Shown piece after piece: positions 1-12,360 of a stretch of 64,000 bases of DNA. The stretch spans positions 68,660-132,659 of the forward strand of contig VXBM01000681.1 in assembly GCA_013400155.1 (NCBI GenBank). The letters run 5' to 3'. The notes beneath the pieces were generated by a model. That model was not told where the DNA came from, ran no database searches, and saw nothing but the letters and a program-made list of their open reading frames with translations. The position numbers and the translations under genes are program-made. How positions within the stretch are numbered: position 1 is the stretch's first letter; each line of letters opens with the position of its first letter. Source of the stretch: Helopsaltes ochotensis (Eukaryota; Chordata; Aves; Passeriformes; Locustellidae).

Positions 1-82
1 AGTGGAAGGTGTCCTTGCCCATGGCAGGGGTGGCGTGAGATGGGCTTTAAGGTCCCTTCCAACACAAATCATTCTGGGATTC
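1..82 (+). repeat. CR1 LINE 3' end (cut by window edge)
   Basis: The characteristic CR1 tail is readable: AGTGGAAGGTGTCCTTGCCC, then GGTCCCTTCCAACAC and an ATTCTGGGATTC end corresponding to the 8-bp ATTCTRTG tail. The sense strand is plus. Confidence 0.9.
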
Positions 83-578
83 CAGGGACACTCTTCTCAC
101 CACCATCTTTCCATACTCAACTGCATTTAACCCAAGTTCACATTTATTTTGCTCTGCCAAAAACCAGACACTGTCACAGCCCACCCACTTCTGGAAAACA
201 AAGAGATAAAATTTCTTAGGAGCAATGGATTGTGGAAGAAAAAACAAACGTTCAGGGCATGGCTTCACTGCCTTCCCCTACCTGTGTGTTTGTGATGTGG
301 GACTGAGATCAAGTCTGGAAAACCACACTGAAAATTACCACAGGATACAATTAGTCCGTAACTTGTTCCAGAGAACTCCATTTTAAGTCTAGGAAATGTA
401 GGGAGAACACATGCCCAGACGCACTCACACCTCTTGGTATCTCTCAGGAGTGGTTCTAAATAATGTGCACAAATCAGCTTAGTCTCCATTTCCACTCCCC
501 ACCTATTCCACTCCCAATATTAAGAACTGCATAAATAACCACTGACACCTTGCACCAGCGATGGGCACAATCCAAAGC

Positions 579-645
579 CACAAAATCCTAGATCAGGTTG
601 GGAGGGACCTCCAGGATCACCCGGTCCAACCTTTCAGCACGGGAA
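579..645 (-). repeat. Diverged CR1 LINE 3' end
   Basis: It opens with a degraded antisense tail (AAAATCCTAGATCAGGTTGG), continues GGAGGGACCTCCAGGATCAC and reaches CCAACCTTTCAGCACG. It is short and diverged, so an old copy. Confidence 0.7.
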
Positions 646-1866
646 GTCAACGGGAGGCAAGGGCTCCTTTCTGCCGTGCAGAAATCACACCCATCCTAAA
701 AGCTGACTTTTAAATAAATAAATACTAAGGTATTTCTAAGAGGCACTTATGAATATTTTGCCAGAACCAGGAATGAGACTGGATCTTCTGCCAACCAGGC
801 CAACCAGGCTGTGCATTTGTATCTCTGCCCAGCACAGCTGTCTGATACCAGAGGATGCTGGTGCTGCTGCTAATTAACAGTAACTCATCGTGCACATCTG
901 GAGGGTGGTGACACTCACACAGGAAAACACTTCCCAGGAACATGAAGTGCAGCACCAAAACCCCCTTGAGGGCATTTCAAATGCTCCTGAAGCACCTTCA
1001 AGAGCTGAGGTTGCAGCCTGAATCCCAGCCAAGCCTGCATGAAGTAACACCCAGACCTATTTAAGCTCCTTTTTCATCGCCTCCTCCTCTCTCTCCTGAA
1101 AATCTCTTCTGCTCAAGCACCGTAACCCTTCATCCCTTCAAAAGGAGGAGAGGGAAGAGCTGCTGGGGTGCCCTGGGAAGCAACAGGAGTTGTTTACAAC
1201 GCACAATTTGTTTACAACGCCCCATGCATGTTAGGTCGAGTTACCTTCTGCCACTCGGTGTGAATTACCCCCCTCACTTGGCAGATAAGTATGTTTATTA
1301 GCAGCCTCAATTAAGGAAATATTTGTGCCATGTCCCACTGGGCATGGCTATGCTAATACTTCTCTCCCCTTTCCAAACCCAGTGTCTAAATCTAATTAGT
1401 TTTGAAAATCAACCCTATCAGGACAATGGAGCTCTGCTATCACTTGCCCACAGCTCTTGGTAAAGGTTGTGTTCCAGTGGAAGAGTTTTATTCTGTTTTA
1501 TATCACATTTATTTGAGTGGTGGTGAAAACCTGAGGGCAGTGAAGCCCTCTGCCTCATGGGCTTGATGTTTTATTTGGGTGCCAAGACAACACAAGTTGA
1601 AGAATTTTTAAAAATTCAGTTTAGACAGACAGGATGTAACTTCCTGCACGGGCTCAGCACCATGGCAGCAAGAGCACAACTTTGAAACCAAAGGTAGCTT
1701 GGGACTTCATGAGTATCCAAAAAAAAAAAGTTTTCCCTCAGCGCCCGGCAAATCCACGCAAAATCTCACATGCAATTGGGAGGAGAGGAAAAATCAGGAT
1801 TTCATCTTTATGCATGCAGAGCACAGACATTTAATTCCTGAAGACAATCCTCCCTGCTGTGCTGCA

Positions 1867-1986
1867 AAATCACAGAATGTTTTGGGCTGGAAGGGACCAT
1901 AAAGATCATCAAGTTCTACCCCCTGCCATGGGACACCTTCCACTATCCCAGGTTTCTCCAAGCCCTATCCAACCTGGCCTTAAATC
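1867..1986 (-). repeat. CR1 LINE 3' end
   Basis: Antisense CR1: AATCACAGAATGTTTTGGGC, GGAAGGGACCATAAAGATC, CCATGGGACACCTTCCACTA and CCAACCTGGCCTT are all recognisable. It is truncated at the 5' end. Confidence 0.92.
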
Positions 1987-2299
1987 TGTTGATACAGACA
2001 AAATAATTCTGGACTTTAATAATACTGCCATGATAACAGGTACAAGGTACTCTTAAAATGGGGGTTGTTTTAGGCAAAACTCACTGCTACTGCCTATTTT
2101 TCCCCCTAAAGAACCAAAGGATTGCTTCAAGCCTGGCTGCCTGCAACAGGGAGCACATGGGACTTGCTCATTTGTCTGTGGCTCCCTATGGAAAACCCCC
2201 AAAACCTGAAAACTAAAGGGTTTAGGCAAACTCTAAAATCAATGAAAGTAAGATTTCTTGTAATGAGACAGAACTGATGGAGGAGGTAACAGCAATTCT

Positions 2300-2549
2300 G
2301 TGACAAGGCAGGGGTCAGGCCCTGCTCCCAGGGAACAAGAGAAAGGAAACTGCTTCAAGCTGTGCCAGGGGAGGCTCAGGTTGGCCATCAGGAGGCATTT
2401 CTCCATGGAAAGGGTGGCCAGGCACTGGAGTGCAGTCCCCATCCCCGGAGGAATGCCTGGTTGTGGCACTCAGGGCTCTGAGCCGGTGACAGGGTGGGGA
2501 TCGGGCACAGTGACCTTGGCGGGCTTTTCCATCCTCAGTGATTGTGTGA
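2300..2549 (+). repeat. CR1 LINE 3' end, second subfamily
   Basis: Sense-strand CR1 of the type reading CCCTGCTCCCAGGGAACAAG, TGCCAGGGGAGGCTCAGG, ATTTCTCCATGGAAAGGGTG and finally GGGCTTTTCCATCCTCAGTG. This subfamily differs from the GGTCCCTTCCAACC type found elsewhere in the window. Confidence 0.88.
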
Positions 2550-4540
2550 CGCCCTCAGAAGGTTGAGTCCTTCAGCTGGGATCCCACACCTGCTGAAAAT
2601 CCCACCCAAACCATTATTTTTGCTGTGAAACAGCCTGGAGAGAGCAGCCCCTCTGATGGGGATGCTCAAGCACAGAGTCCCCACACACTGGGGACCATTG
2701 AGGCCTTAGGATTTTAGCTTTTGTATTCATCTATTTGTAATCCTGCAATTCTTTAGTGTGCAACTCCGAACTCCAGGCACAGTGCCAGCTGCTGCTTCCC
2801 CATTTTGGTCAGACACAACAATTCCTCTCCAGGCCTGGCAATCAAGGACACCTCACTGCCTCAGGCCCCCAGAGATGGGAACAAAAGGGAGTTGGGGGCA
2901 GCAAACTTGGGGTCAATGACTTCATTACCTGGAGCTGTAATTGGAAGATGAACCCCCAATCTGCAAATGGACCGAACTTACAAAAGTATGAAAACCCGTG
3001 ACCCATCATCCATTTTTTGGGTGTAGCCCCTGGGGGGCTTTGTCTGCCCAGAAGGTACCTGAAGGCCCTTCAGTAAATTTAACTGCTTTTATTCTCTTAA
3101 TGTTTTAGGTAGCCCGAAAAGGCATCACCATCACCTACCCACAGCACCAGGGCTGCACCTCTCTCCAGCTCCAGCTGAGATCTGCCCACCTGGCAGCACC
3201 CCCAGAGCACCTCAGGACACCAGGAGGGTGTTAAAAATGACCGGAGAGCCTTGCAAACTGGGGCCGAACGCGGCGGAAATGTTTCTGCTCTGTAAATAGG
3301 TGTGAGTGCAACTGAGCAAGCCTGTGCCAAGGACCAAAGCAGATTTGTTATTCTGGACTGTCATTTCCCATCATCGTTCTCTTTTTTGAAGGCATAATTA
3401 TCTAAACATGTGGTTTTTAATACTTACAATGCTCATTAACTCCACATTTGCATGTCTCACCATTCCAGCTCTCACACAAAGGCTCACGGTACCAGCTCAA
3501 AGCTATGAGCATTGAACCTCCAGCTTTTGGGGGGTATAAAACATCCAAAAAATGGTACACTTGCCCAATTTTAGAATTCCATTTTGATGCTGTGTCTCAA
3601 AACTTTTTGGGCCATGGCCAGGAGGACCGTGTTCCCATACCAAGGTGCCCTGAGTACTTGGTTTGATCAGTAAGATACAAATTATACAGGTCCTAAAAAA
3701 ATTTGATCTGTAAAACCCAAGGGAATTTCATGTATTTGTTCCTCTGCTGCAGTTTATTAACAGGCAGATAAAAAATCTGAAGCTTCTAAAGCACTAAACC
3801 TGTAACAACAAACACACCTGATCAGAGGTATCTATAATTGGGCTGGGTGGTGTAAACAGCAAATAGAAAATTTAAAATTATTAAAGTGTCTACATGAAAA
3901 AAAGACAACCCCAAGACTTATAAATATATCTGACAGTCACTTTCTGTCTTTTCATATTTTGCACTTCATATTTGAAAAGACAACAAAAGGATCAAACCAG
4001 CCAGTTTAGCAGCACTGAAAAGGCAATAATTTTACACTTAGGCTGAGAAATGAAATAAAATTATGCTTAAAAAAAAAACAACCCACTGCCTTAACAAGCT
4101 GGAACAAACCCCCACTTTTGTTTCCTGTGCACACTTTGGCAGGGAGAGCCAGGTCCCCGCCAGCAGCCTGGGCTGTAATTGTGCAAAAAAAGGACGGTGA
4201 TATAAATCACCAAAGGTTAATGATCAGGATGTGAACAGAGGGACTTGTTTACAGAAATAGCATGCAATTTAAAATTTACAAGAGATTTAATGCCACCGCT
4301 TGGCAATCACTAAAATCAACAGCCCAGAAAACAGTGACATTAAGAAAAATATTACAGTTATAATCATTCCAAAATAAGTCAATTAGTGTTAGGGCATGCG
4401 CTTGCGATTACTTGACCCATTTGGTTGGCACTTAAGTGAAGAGAAAAAAAAATCCCCCTCCCTTATAGCGAGATTACTGAGTTGTGACCTATTTTGCATT
4501 CCCTATTCCTTACACCATCCCTCTTCCATGCTGCTGGAGA

Positions 4541-4555
4541 TGGTGGTGGTGGTGG
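4541..4555 (+). repeat. (TGG)5 microsatellite
   Basis: Five TGG units, followed within 80 nt by a (TAA)4 tract at 4618-4631. Both are too short to carry a clear function. Confidence 0.9.
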
Positions 4556-5508
4556 CTTTTTTCCACCCCCCTCTCCTCCTTGCTTGGTTTCTGAGTCATT
4601 CTGACCTTTGACATTTGTAATAATAATAATAAAAATATGTATGTTGAAAAAAGAAGAAAAAGAATGTTGATAATTGCATTGTTCAAATGAAGGTGGAGAG
4701 GGGAGGGGGGGAAATAAATACATAAAATTCCATGTGCTATTATACAAAAGGCATGACGGCTGTCTTGGGTGGGGGGGAAAAAAAGCAATGTAAGTCAATT
4801 TGTGAACTTTGGCACCGGGTGACCTTTAGAAATACAACAATATCCAGAATTTACAAGCAAGAGTAGCACATGCAAATGACCCGGCACTGTCTCGCCTCTG
4901 GATTAGAGCTGCAAAGAGCATTATGGAGAAGGCTTGCACAAAACAAATTAAGATTGTTACTTAAATGTCATGGCACACTATTGTATTTGGCTACAGATCA
5001 TTACACCTGATACTAACACTTTTAAAAACTGTAATAACTTGGGAAATATTACATTGAGTGCCCACATGGAGAAAGGGAAAATATATATATGTATCTCTTA
5101 AAAAAAAATAAATAAAAGGAGAAAATGGGTTCCTGAAGTAATTTAAACATCACCACTCCACGACTAGAGGGAAAGGTCAAAATTTAAGTAAGCTGAAAGG
5201 AACATGAATGGCAAAATAAAAGGCACGAACAGAAAGATGAAAAGACCAAGTGGAATGACTCTGCAAACACGGGGTGGAAACAAACATGCATGCTTGGGGC
5301 AAATCTCATTTCCAGGGGGAAAGGGAGAGAGGCAAGGAGGGCGAAATTTTGGAGAAGTGGGTTAAAAAACGGGGGGAGAGAGGAGGTGTTCGTCTGGGAC
5401 GGGTGAGTTTGTTACCTTCGGTGTTGGTGCTGCTGCTGCTGTAAATATTTCGCAGGCTACCAACACGGTTTAGTTTCCAAGCTTTGCGTTTGGCTGCGTC
5501 CAGAGAGC

Positions 5509-5589
5509 AGGAGGGGAAGAGAAAGAGAAAAAAAAAAAAGAGAAAAAAAAAAAAAAAAAAAAAGGGGGGGGGGGGAGGAAGAAAAAAAA
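5509..5589 (+). repeat. 81-nt homopurine tract with A21-G12 core
   Basis: Every base from 5509 to 5589 is A or G, including A12 (5528-5539), A21 (5543-5563) and G12 (5564-5575). Tracts of this kind can form triplex DNA and are hard to sequence. An assembly gap lies 195 bp away. Confidence 0.95.
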
Positions 5590-5784
5590 TATTTTTTTTA
5601 ATGAAAAAGGGGAGAAAAGAAACATCAAAAAGCATGTGAAGTAAAATACAAGCACGAGCCTGTTCACATGTGAAGAGCTACACACAAAATGCACACAAGG
5701 ACCACTCAGCCCCTGCAATCCACAGCTGATATGGAAAACCTCGTATTCAGAGTGATTCTTCTTTCAGTCACCACAACATGACAC

Positions 5785-5882
5785 NNNNNNNNNNNNNNNN
5801 NNNNNNNNNNNNNNNNNNNNNNNNNNNNNNNNNNNNNNNNNNNNNNNNNNNNNNNNNNNNNNNNNNNNNNNNNNNNNNNNNN
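5785..5882. other. Assembly gap (98 N)
   Basis: A run of 98 N, flanked on its right by another purine tract (GAAAAAAGAAAAAAAGAAAA). The true length is unknown. Confidence 0.99.
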
Positions 5883-6074
5883 GAAAAAAGAAAAAAAGAA
5901 AAAAAAGGCAGGAAGTATTTGTGCAGAAGACACAGGACTGCATGAAACAGCTACTGTAAAATGCGATTTAATTCAAGACAAAACACAGCCAGACAAGAGC
6001 TCCTTTTCCTTCAAAAGCCTTTGGGGATCACTTGTTTACAGAAAACAAGTGGAGTTCACCCTTCAACCTCCTTT

Positions 6075-6112
6075 TTACATCATCACCTTTAGAAACTGAG
6101 GTGATGATGTAA
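6075..6112. repeat. Perfect 14-bp inverted repeat with 10-nt loop
   Basis: TTACATCATCACCT (6075-6088) is exactly complementary to AGGTGATGATGTAA (6099-6112) around the loop TTAGAAACTG. It is not part of any recognised repeat here. Confidence 0.95.
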
Positions 6113-6170
6113 TGACCTTAAATCCTTGTACCAATAAATGTTTGCTGCATTGAGCTCAGAGTAAGTAGAA

Positions 6171-6286
6171 CCATAAAATCCCAGAATGGTTTGGGTTGGA
6201 AGGGATCTTAAAGCCCATCTTGTTCCACCCCCTGCCATGGGCAGGAATACTTTCCACTATCCTAGGCTGCTCCAAAATTCATCCCC
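6171..6286 (-). repeat. CR1 LINE 3' end
   Basis: Antisense CR1: AATCCCAGAATGGTTTGGGT, GGAAGGGATCTTAAAGCCC, CTGCCATGGGCAGGAATAC and CCACTATCCTAGGCTGCTCC. It lies 60 nt beyond the perfect inverted repeat. Confidence 0.94.
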
Positions 6287-6584
6287 CACTGCAAAATCAA
6301 AGTGTTTACTTGGAAAGGAGGGGAAAAAAAGTCTATTCTTTACAGAGAATGGCAACACCCTTGTTTTATAAGAATTGACCCAAACTTTGAGATCCTCTGA
6401 GCTGCTGCTTCACAGTTAGCAGAAGACATGGCTCCAAAGCACTCTGTTCCCAGGCTCATTAGGGGAGAGCACATTTTCACCTTCTTCAGAATCTTTAGAA
6501 CACTTTGGTTAGGCTGGGTTTCATCACACAGGAACCAGATGGAACATCTGAGTACACCAGGATACCTGGCAGCGACTGGAGTCA

Positions 6585-6725
6585 CAGGGAATTGCTGGAA
6601 CGACCGTGTCTGGAAAGGTGTAAAAGGCATCTGGATGTGGGACAGGGCGTAGTGGTGAACGCGGTGGTGCTGAGTGCGTGGTTGGACTCAGAAGTCTTCT
6701 AAGGGACCTCAGACCCTTCTCCCTC
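6585..6725 (+). repeat. Old diverged CR1 LINE 3' end
   Basis: A weak match to the second CR1 subfamily: GGCATCTGGATGTGGGACAG, GTAGTGGTGAACGCGGTGG, TGCTGAGTG and GGTTGGACTCAGAAGTCTTC. The tail is degraded. Confidence 0.6.
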
Positions 6726-7783
6726 CCACCACAGATGTCTCTCACTCTTTAGGATGTCATCGACACCCCACAACACAGCCGGTACCGGGATACAATCATT
6801 TTAAAATCTTCCTTCAATATTTATGAGAGAGTTTCTGTAATGCCCCAGGGAACTCGGACCAAACAGCTGCTCACAGGGAAAAGGAACAGTGACACGAAGT
6901 CATTCCAGGCTTTAACAAAAAGCTCCATTTTCAGCTGAAGAATTAAAGCTGGAAGAGCACTGCCTGAACCCTCCTGACTGTTAAGCTAGGTATGATTTGA
7001 ATAAAGCCATCTGCAGGCTTTAATGCTCCACACTGAAAAGGAGGACTGCATTCGGAGTGACATCATCAAATCTGAAAGTGTTTTCATTGGGTGCATCCTT
7101 CAAGCTGAAAAAACCCTCTCATTTTAAGACCTGTTTAAGAAGTCTCCGCACTAGAGAGGCACAATTGCCCTGCAGAAAACTTGTTTTTTCTCTGAAACAT
7201 TTACATATAAATAGGCAAAATTAAGGTTTGGCACCCCTCTGAAAGGGAAGATGGTCTCCAGTGCAGAGAGACCCTTTCCCAGTGCCTTTCCCATTTTTCA
7301 CACTTTAATGGCACGTTTGTGCGAGCAGGACTGAACCCGCAGCCCCCTTTTCTATTAACCTATTGATGAAATAATCCATTTTTATGTGTTCAGTGTCAGG
7401 CCTTTCCCTTCCCTTTAAACAAATGGACTTTTTCCACAGAGATGCTGAGGTCCTGATACATCCATGTGCATCCCTTGGCATCGATCAGGCTCCTGCCTGC
7501 TTCCTCCAGGTGCTCTCCTGCCTTTGAGGATTCAATAACGGTTTGGACACTGCCAAGCAAAGCCTCGGCAGGGTGACTGATGTGCCAGGGAGAGCAGAGC
7601 CATCCTACCCTGCCTGCCTCTGGAATTACACACTGTTGTTACCCACAACCAGGCTGGAACAGGCCCTGCAGACCTGCCTGCTTTGGCTTTGAATTATTTC
7701 CCAGGATATTCAATTTGTCTGCTCTGGATTCACTTCCTGGTCCCATGGTTAACCCAACAAAAGCTCTTGTTGCCAGCTCCAGA

Positions 7784-7980
7784 GATATCTATATCTATAT
7801 CTATATCTATATCTATATCTATATCTATATCTATATCTATATCTATATCTATATCTATATCTATATCTATATCTANTCTATCTCTATCTCTATCTCTATC
7901 TATCTATATCTATCTCTATATCTATCTCTATATCTATATCTATCATCCATATAATCTCTCTATATATCAATATCTATGTC
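7784..7980 (+). repeat. (TATATC)n microsatellite with one N
   Basis: A nearly pure hexamer array runs to 7875, then a single N at 7876, then a degenerate TATC/TATATC array. The N and the change of repeat unit suggest that the assembler could not join two reads exactly, so the copy number is unreliable. Confidence 0.97.
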
Positions 7981-8351
7981 TGTTATCCAAATCTGTTCTC
8001 TGTATCATGCTCAATCAAATAAACCCCAGCTGGTGACCAACAAAATGCTGTAAGAAATGCTTCATTATCTAACAGCAAAACTCCAGAATAAAAAAAGATG
8101 TTTCAGGCAGACTGATTTTGGAGTAATTTCTGGAAGTGTGTTTTCTTCCAAAAACGCCACCAAGAGGTGTTTCTAACTAAAGATTCCAGGAAAAAAAAAC
8201 GAGACAAACTTTCTCAAACATCTGGAATGAAGTAAACACTTCCCAGTATTTAACTTTTACTGAAGTGGGAAACAGTACTGCTCCTAGGTTATTGAGGATC
8301 CAGGGAAGCTGTGGCTGCCCCATCAAGAACAAGCCCAACATCTGAAAAAAC

Positions 8352-8490
8352 ACCACCATGGCCACTAAGCCGCACCAGAAAGTGCCACATTTTCCCAGAT
8401 TCTGAACACCTCCAGGGATGGCGACTCCACCACTGCCCTGGCAGCCTGTTCTGATGCCTGGCCACCCTCTCAGTGGAGAAATTTCCCTTA
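8352..8490 (-). repeat. CR1 LINE 3' region, second subfamily, tail missing
   Basis: Antisense CR1: CCATGGCCACTAAGC, AAAGTGCCACATTTTCC, AACACCTCCAGGGATGGCGA, CTCCACCACTGCCCTGG and GTGGAGAAATTTCCC. A separate small sense fragment (GGAAGCTGTGGCTGCCCCAT, near 8303-8322) sits beside it, so two insertions or a rearrangement are present. Confidence 0.88.
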
Positions 8491-10146
8491 TCCCTATCAA
8501 GGGAGTGGTGGCAGCAGCTGCAGCTCCGGCAGGACATCCGAATGGATCTGGGGACACTGATCATCTCTTTGCTGACGCTTTTGAGTGCTCCCCATGAGCT
8601 GAACTACCTCAATTTGTGTCAAATTAGCGTTTACACCTGCACACCTCAGAGTGAGAAGAGGTATACTGGTATAGGAAGGAGGAAACAAGGCTTCAGCCCA
8701 GCCTTTTGTTCAGATATGGAGGAACTGGGAATCAATTAAACTTAATCACTCCCAATTACCACCTCTCTTTGTATTTGCTCAGGCAATAACTTTACAGCTG
8801 TGTGCAGCCCCTTGCAGACAGAATTTCTGTGTTTGCTTTCTTTAATGGGGCTGCTATTTATTCTCTGCTAATGAATCTGCTTGTCCTGCCTAGTTTTGAT
8901 TAGTCAGGTTCTGTAGTAAATATGTTTACTACCACTATGATCACGTAGCATTATTTCCAAAAGCAGGAGGTGTTTGTAGGAAGGGTTTAAACCCATGTGT
9001 GATGTGAGGACTCATCTGTTTGTTACCTGGGAAGTTCTCTAAAGATGCTCAGGACATTACAGTCAACAAAACACTGCATTAACCCTTTTCAAACTGCTCC
9101 AATCCAGTTCTTTTTTACATTCTGATATAAGCGGAAACACATTTTTCTTCCTGGGAGAGTGTTCACATGTACGGCCTAACCCTGAACACCTCCCTCCAGC
9201 GCTGCAGCGAGGAATTCCAGATGTGCTAATGTCACCTCTGGTCTGGCTGTGACAGAGCTCTTTGCTGATTAGATAAATAGTCCTCAGACAGCCGATTAAA
9301 AACTGCTGTGGCCGCTCGGTGCCGTGTCCGAGCCTCGCCAGCCATGTTGGAGGTGGGAGCGTGCATGAATTACATCCCTGGAGTGTGCTGAGCAGGGCTG
9401 ATTAAATGAGGCACGCCACAGCCCTCAGCATCAATTATCAGAAATAATAGGATCTCCGCACCTAGGCTGGGGGAAGGGGCTGGCGTGTGGTGTGCTTCCC
9501 AGCGCCCGTGTGACAGAAACGGCAGCGGCCCCGCCGCTCCGCTCTGCTCTGCCTGGGCAGCACCCGAACGCTCTGGAGGCGGCTGGGGAAAATCCTCCTC
9601 CCACAGCACAGGCCAGGGAGCCTCTCCAGGTAACACCTGCGTGACACTTGTCCAGGAAAATTCAATTATAAGAGGCGGACAGAAGGCAAAGCTGAATATT
9701 TAGGGATAAACTTCAGCCCTTCCCCTGCTCTTCCTTGAGTTTTCGTGCACCACGTGTGGATGGCTACATCAGGGCCAGGCTGGGGCGGGTTTCCCTTCTT
9801 CTTGGTCAGCAACTTGTCCAACAATACCCCACTCTTTGGTCAGAGGATTGAAATGATTTCATTAAGATGCAGCTCAGGAGATTCTCAGATCATGCAAATT
9901 TGTCTCTGCGACTGTGAAGGGGCCTGACATTGTCTTATCCTATGTGAAAGCAGAGATGATAAAAATTCCTCAAAAAGGGTTAAAACACTCCCCCAAAAAA
10001 ACCCAGGCCTATCTAATATAGATCTACAAATAAATATGTTTATCTAAGTAAAATGAACTGGATACATTGCATTTTGAGATCTGTACAACACTAAACTCTA
10101 ACATACAAAAATGCCACGAAGTGCATGGATCTTATACAAAACACAG

Positions 10147-10218
10147 ACTCATAAAATGGTTCTGGTTGGATGGGACCATAAAGACCACCTGGTTCCAACC
10201 CCTGCCATGGGAAGGGAT
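10147..10218 (-). repeat. CR1 LINE 3' end, very short
   Basis: Antisense CR1 tail only: CTCATAAAATGGTTCTGGTT, GATGGGACCATAAAGACC and CCAACCCCTGCCATGGG. Confidence 0.88.
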
Positions 10219-11489
10219 GATGAGTATGGTCACTATTTTTCTATTTATTAAACCAGATTTTCACAATGAACTATCTTTAAACACCTGAACGTGACTCTGA
10301 AATTTCCCAACATTTTTCAGGACATATGCCCCAAAAGAACAAAAAAATGGGGAGACAGAAGATATTTCATATGGCAACAGCCCTTAAAATGCCCTTTTTG
10401 GACTCCAGAACACTCAGAAAAAACAAGCTGATGTGAAGTAAATTAAGAAATGTGTTGAGTTACAAAAATTTCCCCAAACACAACCGAAACTGTATGTCTG
10501 GTACAAAAAACCCCCAACTTTTTCTCTGCAACTGAAATCCTTTCCCATGCTCTATTTTAAACCCACAAAACACTCTAAAAGTAATACTTCAAATCATATT
10601 AATAGTTAATTACATTTGGCTTCTCTTCAGCTTTGAACATTTCGAATGAAGGGGGAAAAAAATGAAAACACATTTATACGTCTGCTGGTGACGGGGAAAA
10701 GTTACTTTAATTAAACATTTCTAAAAAATGTTGCTAGTTCTTTTTTCTTTCCCCCCCTTGCAATATTTCTGCATCCGAACTTCTGCAGAAGGACTCACTA
10801 AACGATTTCAGTGCCTTTTCAATACACTATAAACATACAAGATTCCAATCGACAAAAAGGAAATGGTAATTGGAAACATTTTTCTCAGTTTTTCATTATC
10901 TGAAGCAGAAAATTATGGCTCTTTTCTACACACACACAAAAAAATCCTTTTCAACCACCTAGAAAAATTGTCTTTTAATAAAAGCTTTAAATTATACTAT
11001 CATATTTCAAAGGCAATGAACAGTTAAAGCAGCTAATCAAAGGTATAATTATTTAATGACTCTGACTCCTGCTATCTAACGGGGCTGGAATGGTTTGGCT
11101 GTGATCAGCAGACCCCCAGCTCCAGCTCTGCAAAACAAGCCCTTGGCTGGGAGCATTCCAGCCACCCATTCCCTAAGGTTAGTTCCTCCAATTTTGGTTG
11201 ACTTCACAGGCCAGCTGAGCTATTATGGAATTAAGGGAATCAGTTTGTCACCCTGCCACCGCTTTTTTGTACACATCTGGACTAAAAAAAACCCCACAAG
11301 ACAACCGTAAGAGGTTTTCCTGCAGAGGAAACGAAAATATTTCCCTGACAAAATGGGATTTGTCACAATCACCATTGATTTTTTGCACTTTTAATGCTAC
11401 ATGGTAGTTTTCTGTAAACCCCAGCTGCCCCACACTAGTAATTCAAATGTAAAACAACCTCCCCAAATGTGCTTATTGAAATGCATCTT

Positions 11490-11720
11490 AAATGCATTTT
11501 AATATTTTTATTGAACGAAATCTTTATTAATTTACTCCAGGTGAGTGAAACAGTGAGCAAGCAGAGCTTCTGACTCCATTCCAGTGCTTTTCTCACGCCT
11601 TTTACAACTGGAAATACGGCTGGGATAACATGTAATCATTAGGCATTAATTACCAGAGCTATCCAAGAGTGTACAGTATTTTTGATTTAAAACAGAGCAG
11701 TGTGTGCCATTACACCTGAG
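11490..11720. promoter_or_regulatory. Candidate conserved non-coding block
   Basis: This CR1-free block has several homeodomain-type cores (TTATTAATTTACTCC, AATCATTAGGCATTAATTAC) and a GTAAT/ATTAC balance typical of vertebrate enhancers. It ends about 60 bp before a T16 run at 11781-11796. Conservation cannot be tested from one sequence, so this is a guess from composition and motifs. Confidence 0.3.
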
Positions 11721-11813
11721 CCCAACCCTAAATATGAACTTCTCTTATACTTTTTAGACTTTTTCTGTTGTACTGAATTCTTTTTTTTTTTTTTTTGGCT
11801 ACACAATTAGATT

Positions 11814-11954
11814 TCATAGAATCACAAAGGTTGGAAAAGACCTCCAAGATTGTCAAGTCCAGAGTTTGACCAAATGCCACAAATATTCACTTTTTGAACA
11901 CTTCCAGGGCTGGCGACTCCACCACTTCCCTGAGCAGCCTGTTCCATCTGATCC
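11814..11954 (-). repeat. CR1 LINE 3' end, second subfamily
   Basis: Antisense CR1: TTCATAGAATCACAAAGGTT, GGAAAAGACCTCCAAGATTG, TGAACACTTCCAGGGCTGGC, CTCCACCACTTCCCTGAGC and AGCCTGTTCCATCTGATCC. It follows a T16 run and a short spacer. Confidence 0.93.
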
Positions 11955-12263
11955 AAGACATCAGACCTTCTGGAATTTCAAAGATATCCACATTTCTATC
12001 CAATTCCCTTGATCCCGGGGTCAGTCTCCTGCCTGCCACCAGAGCTCAGGTGACACCAGCAGCTGGGGTGGCACTGGAAACCAGACACGGGGAGGGAGCC
12101 GCCCCTCCCAGCTCTGCACCTTGAGCCAGAGGTGACTCCAGGATCAAAGGGGACACCCAGGGCCACTACACCTGGCGGGAGCAGCACCTGTGACAACAAA
12201 CCCGGCGTGATGGGACATCAAAACCGCCCGGGCTCTGAGAGCCTTCCTGGCAAAGCTGCCATT

Positions 12264-12360
12264 GTCATGGAACAGCTCGGGTTGGAAAAGGGTCGTCCAG
12301 TCCAGTCCTCCCTGCAAGAACAATTCTTGCATAACATAAAATGCACCTTCACTAAACCCC
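12264..12360 (-). repeat. Possible diverged CR1 LINE fragment
   Basis: TCATGGAACAGCTCGGGTTG, GGAAAAGGGTCGTCCAGTCC and CTCCCTGCAAGAACAATTC loosely follow the antisense tail of the CR1 subfamily seen at 11814-11954. Confidence 0.4.

Noticed and set aside
5706..5933. Open frame reading through the 98-N gap (and likewise 34602-34898 through the 75-N gap)
   Set aside because: Translation across N is meaningless.
6099..6160. C/D box snoRNA suggested by GTGATGA in the inverted repeat
   Set aside because: No CTGA box D at a suitable distance on either strand.
7580..8036. Frames with long Tyr-Ile or Ser-Ile repeats
   Set aside because: Translation of the (TATATC)n microsatellite.
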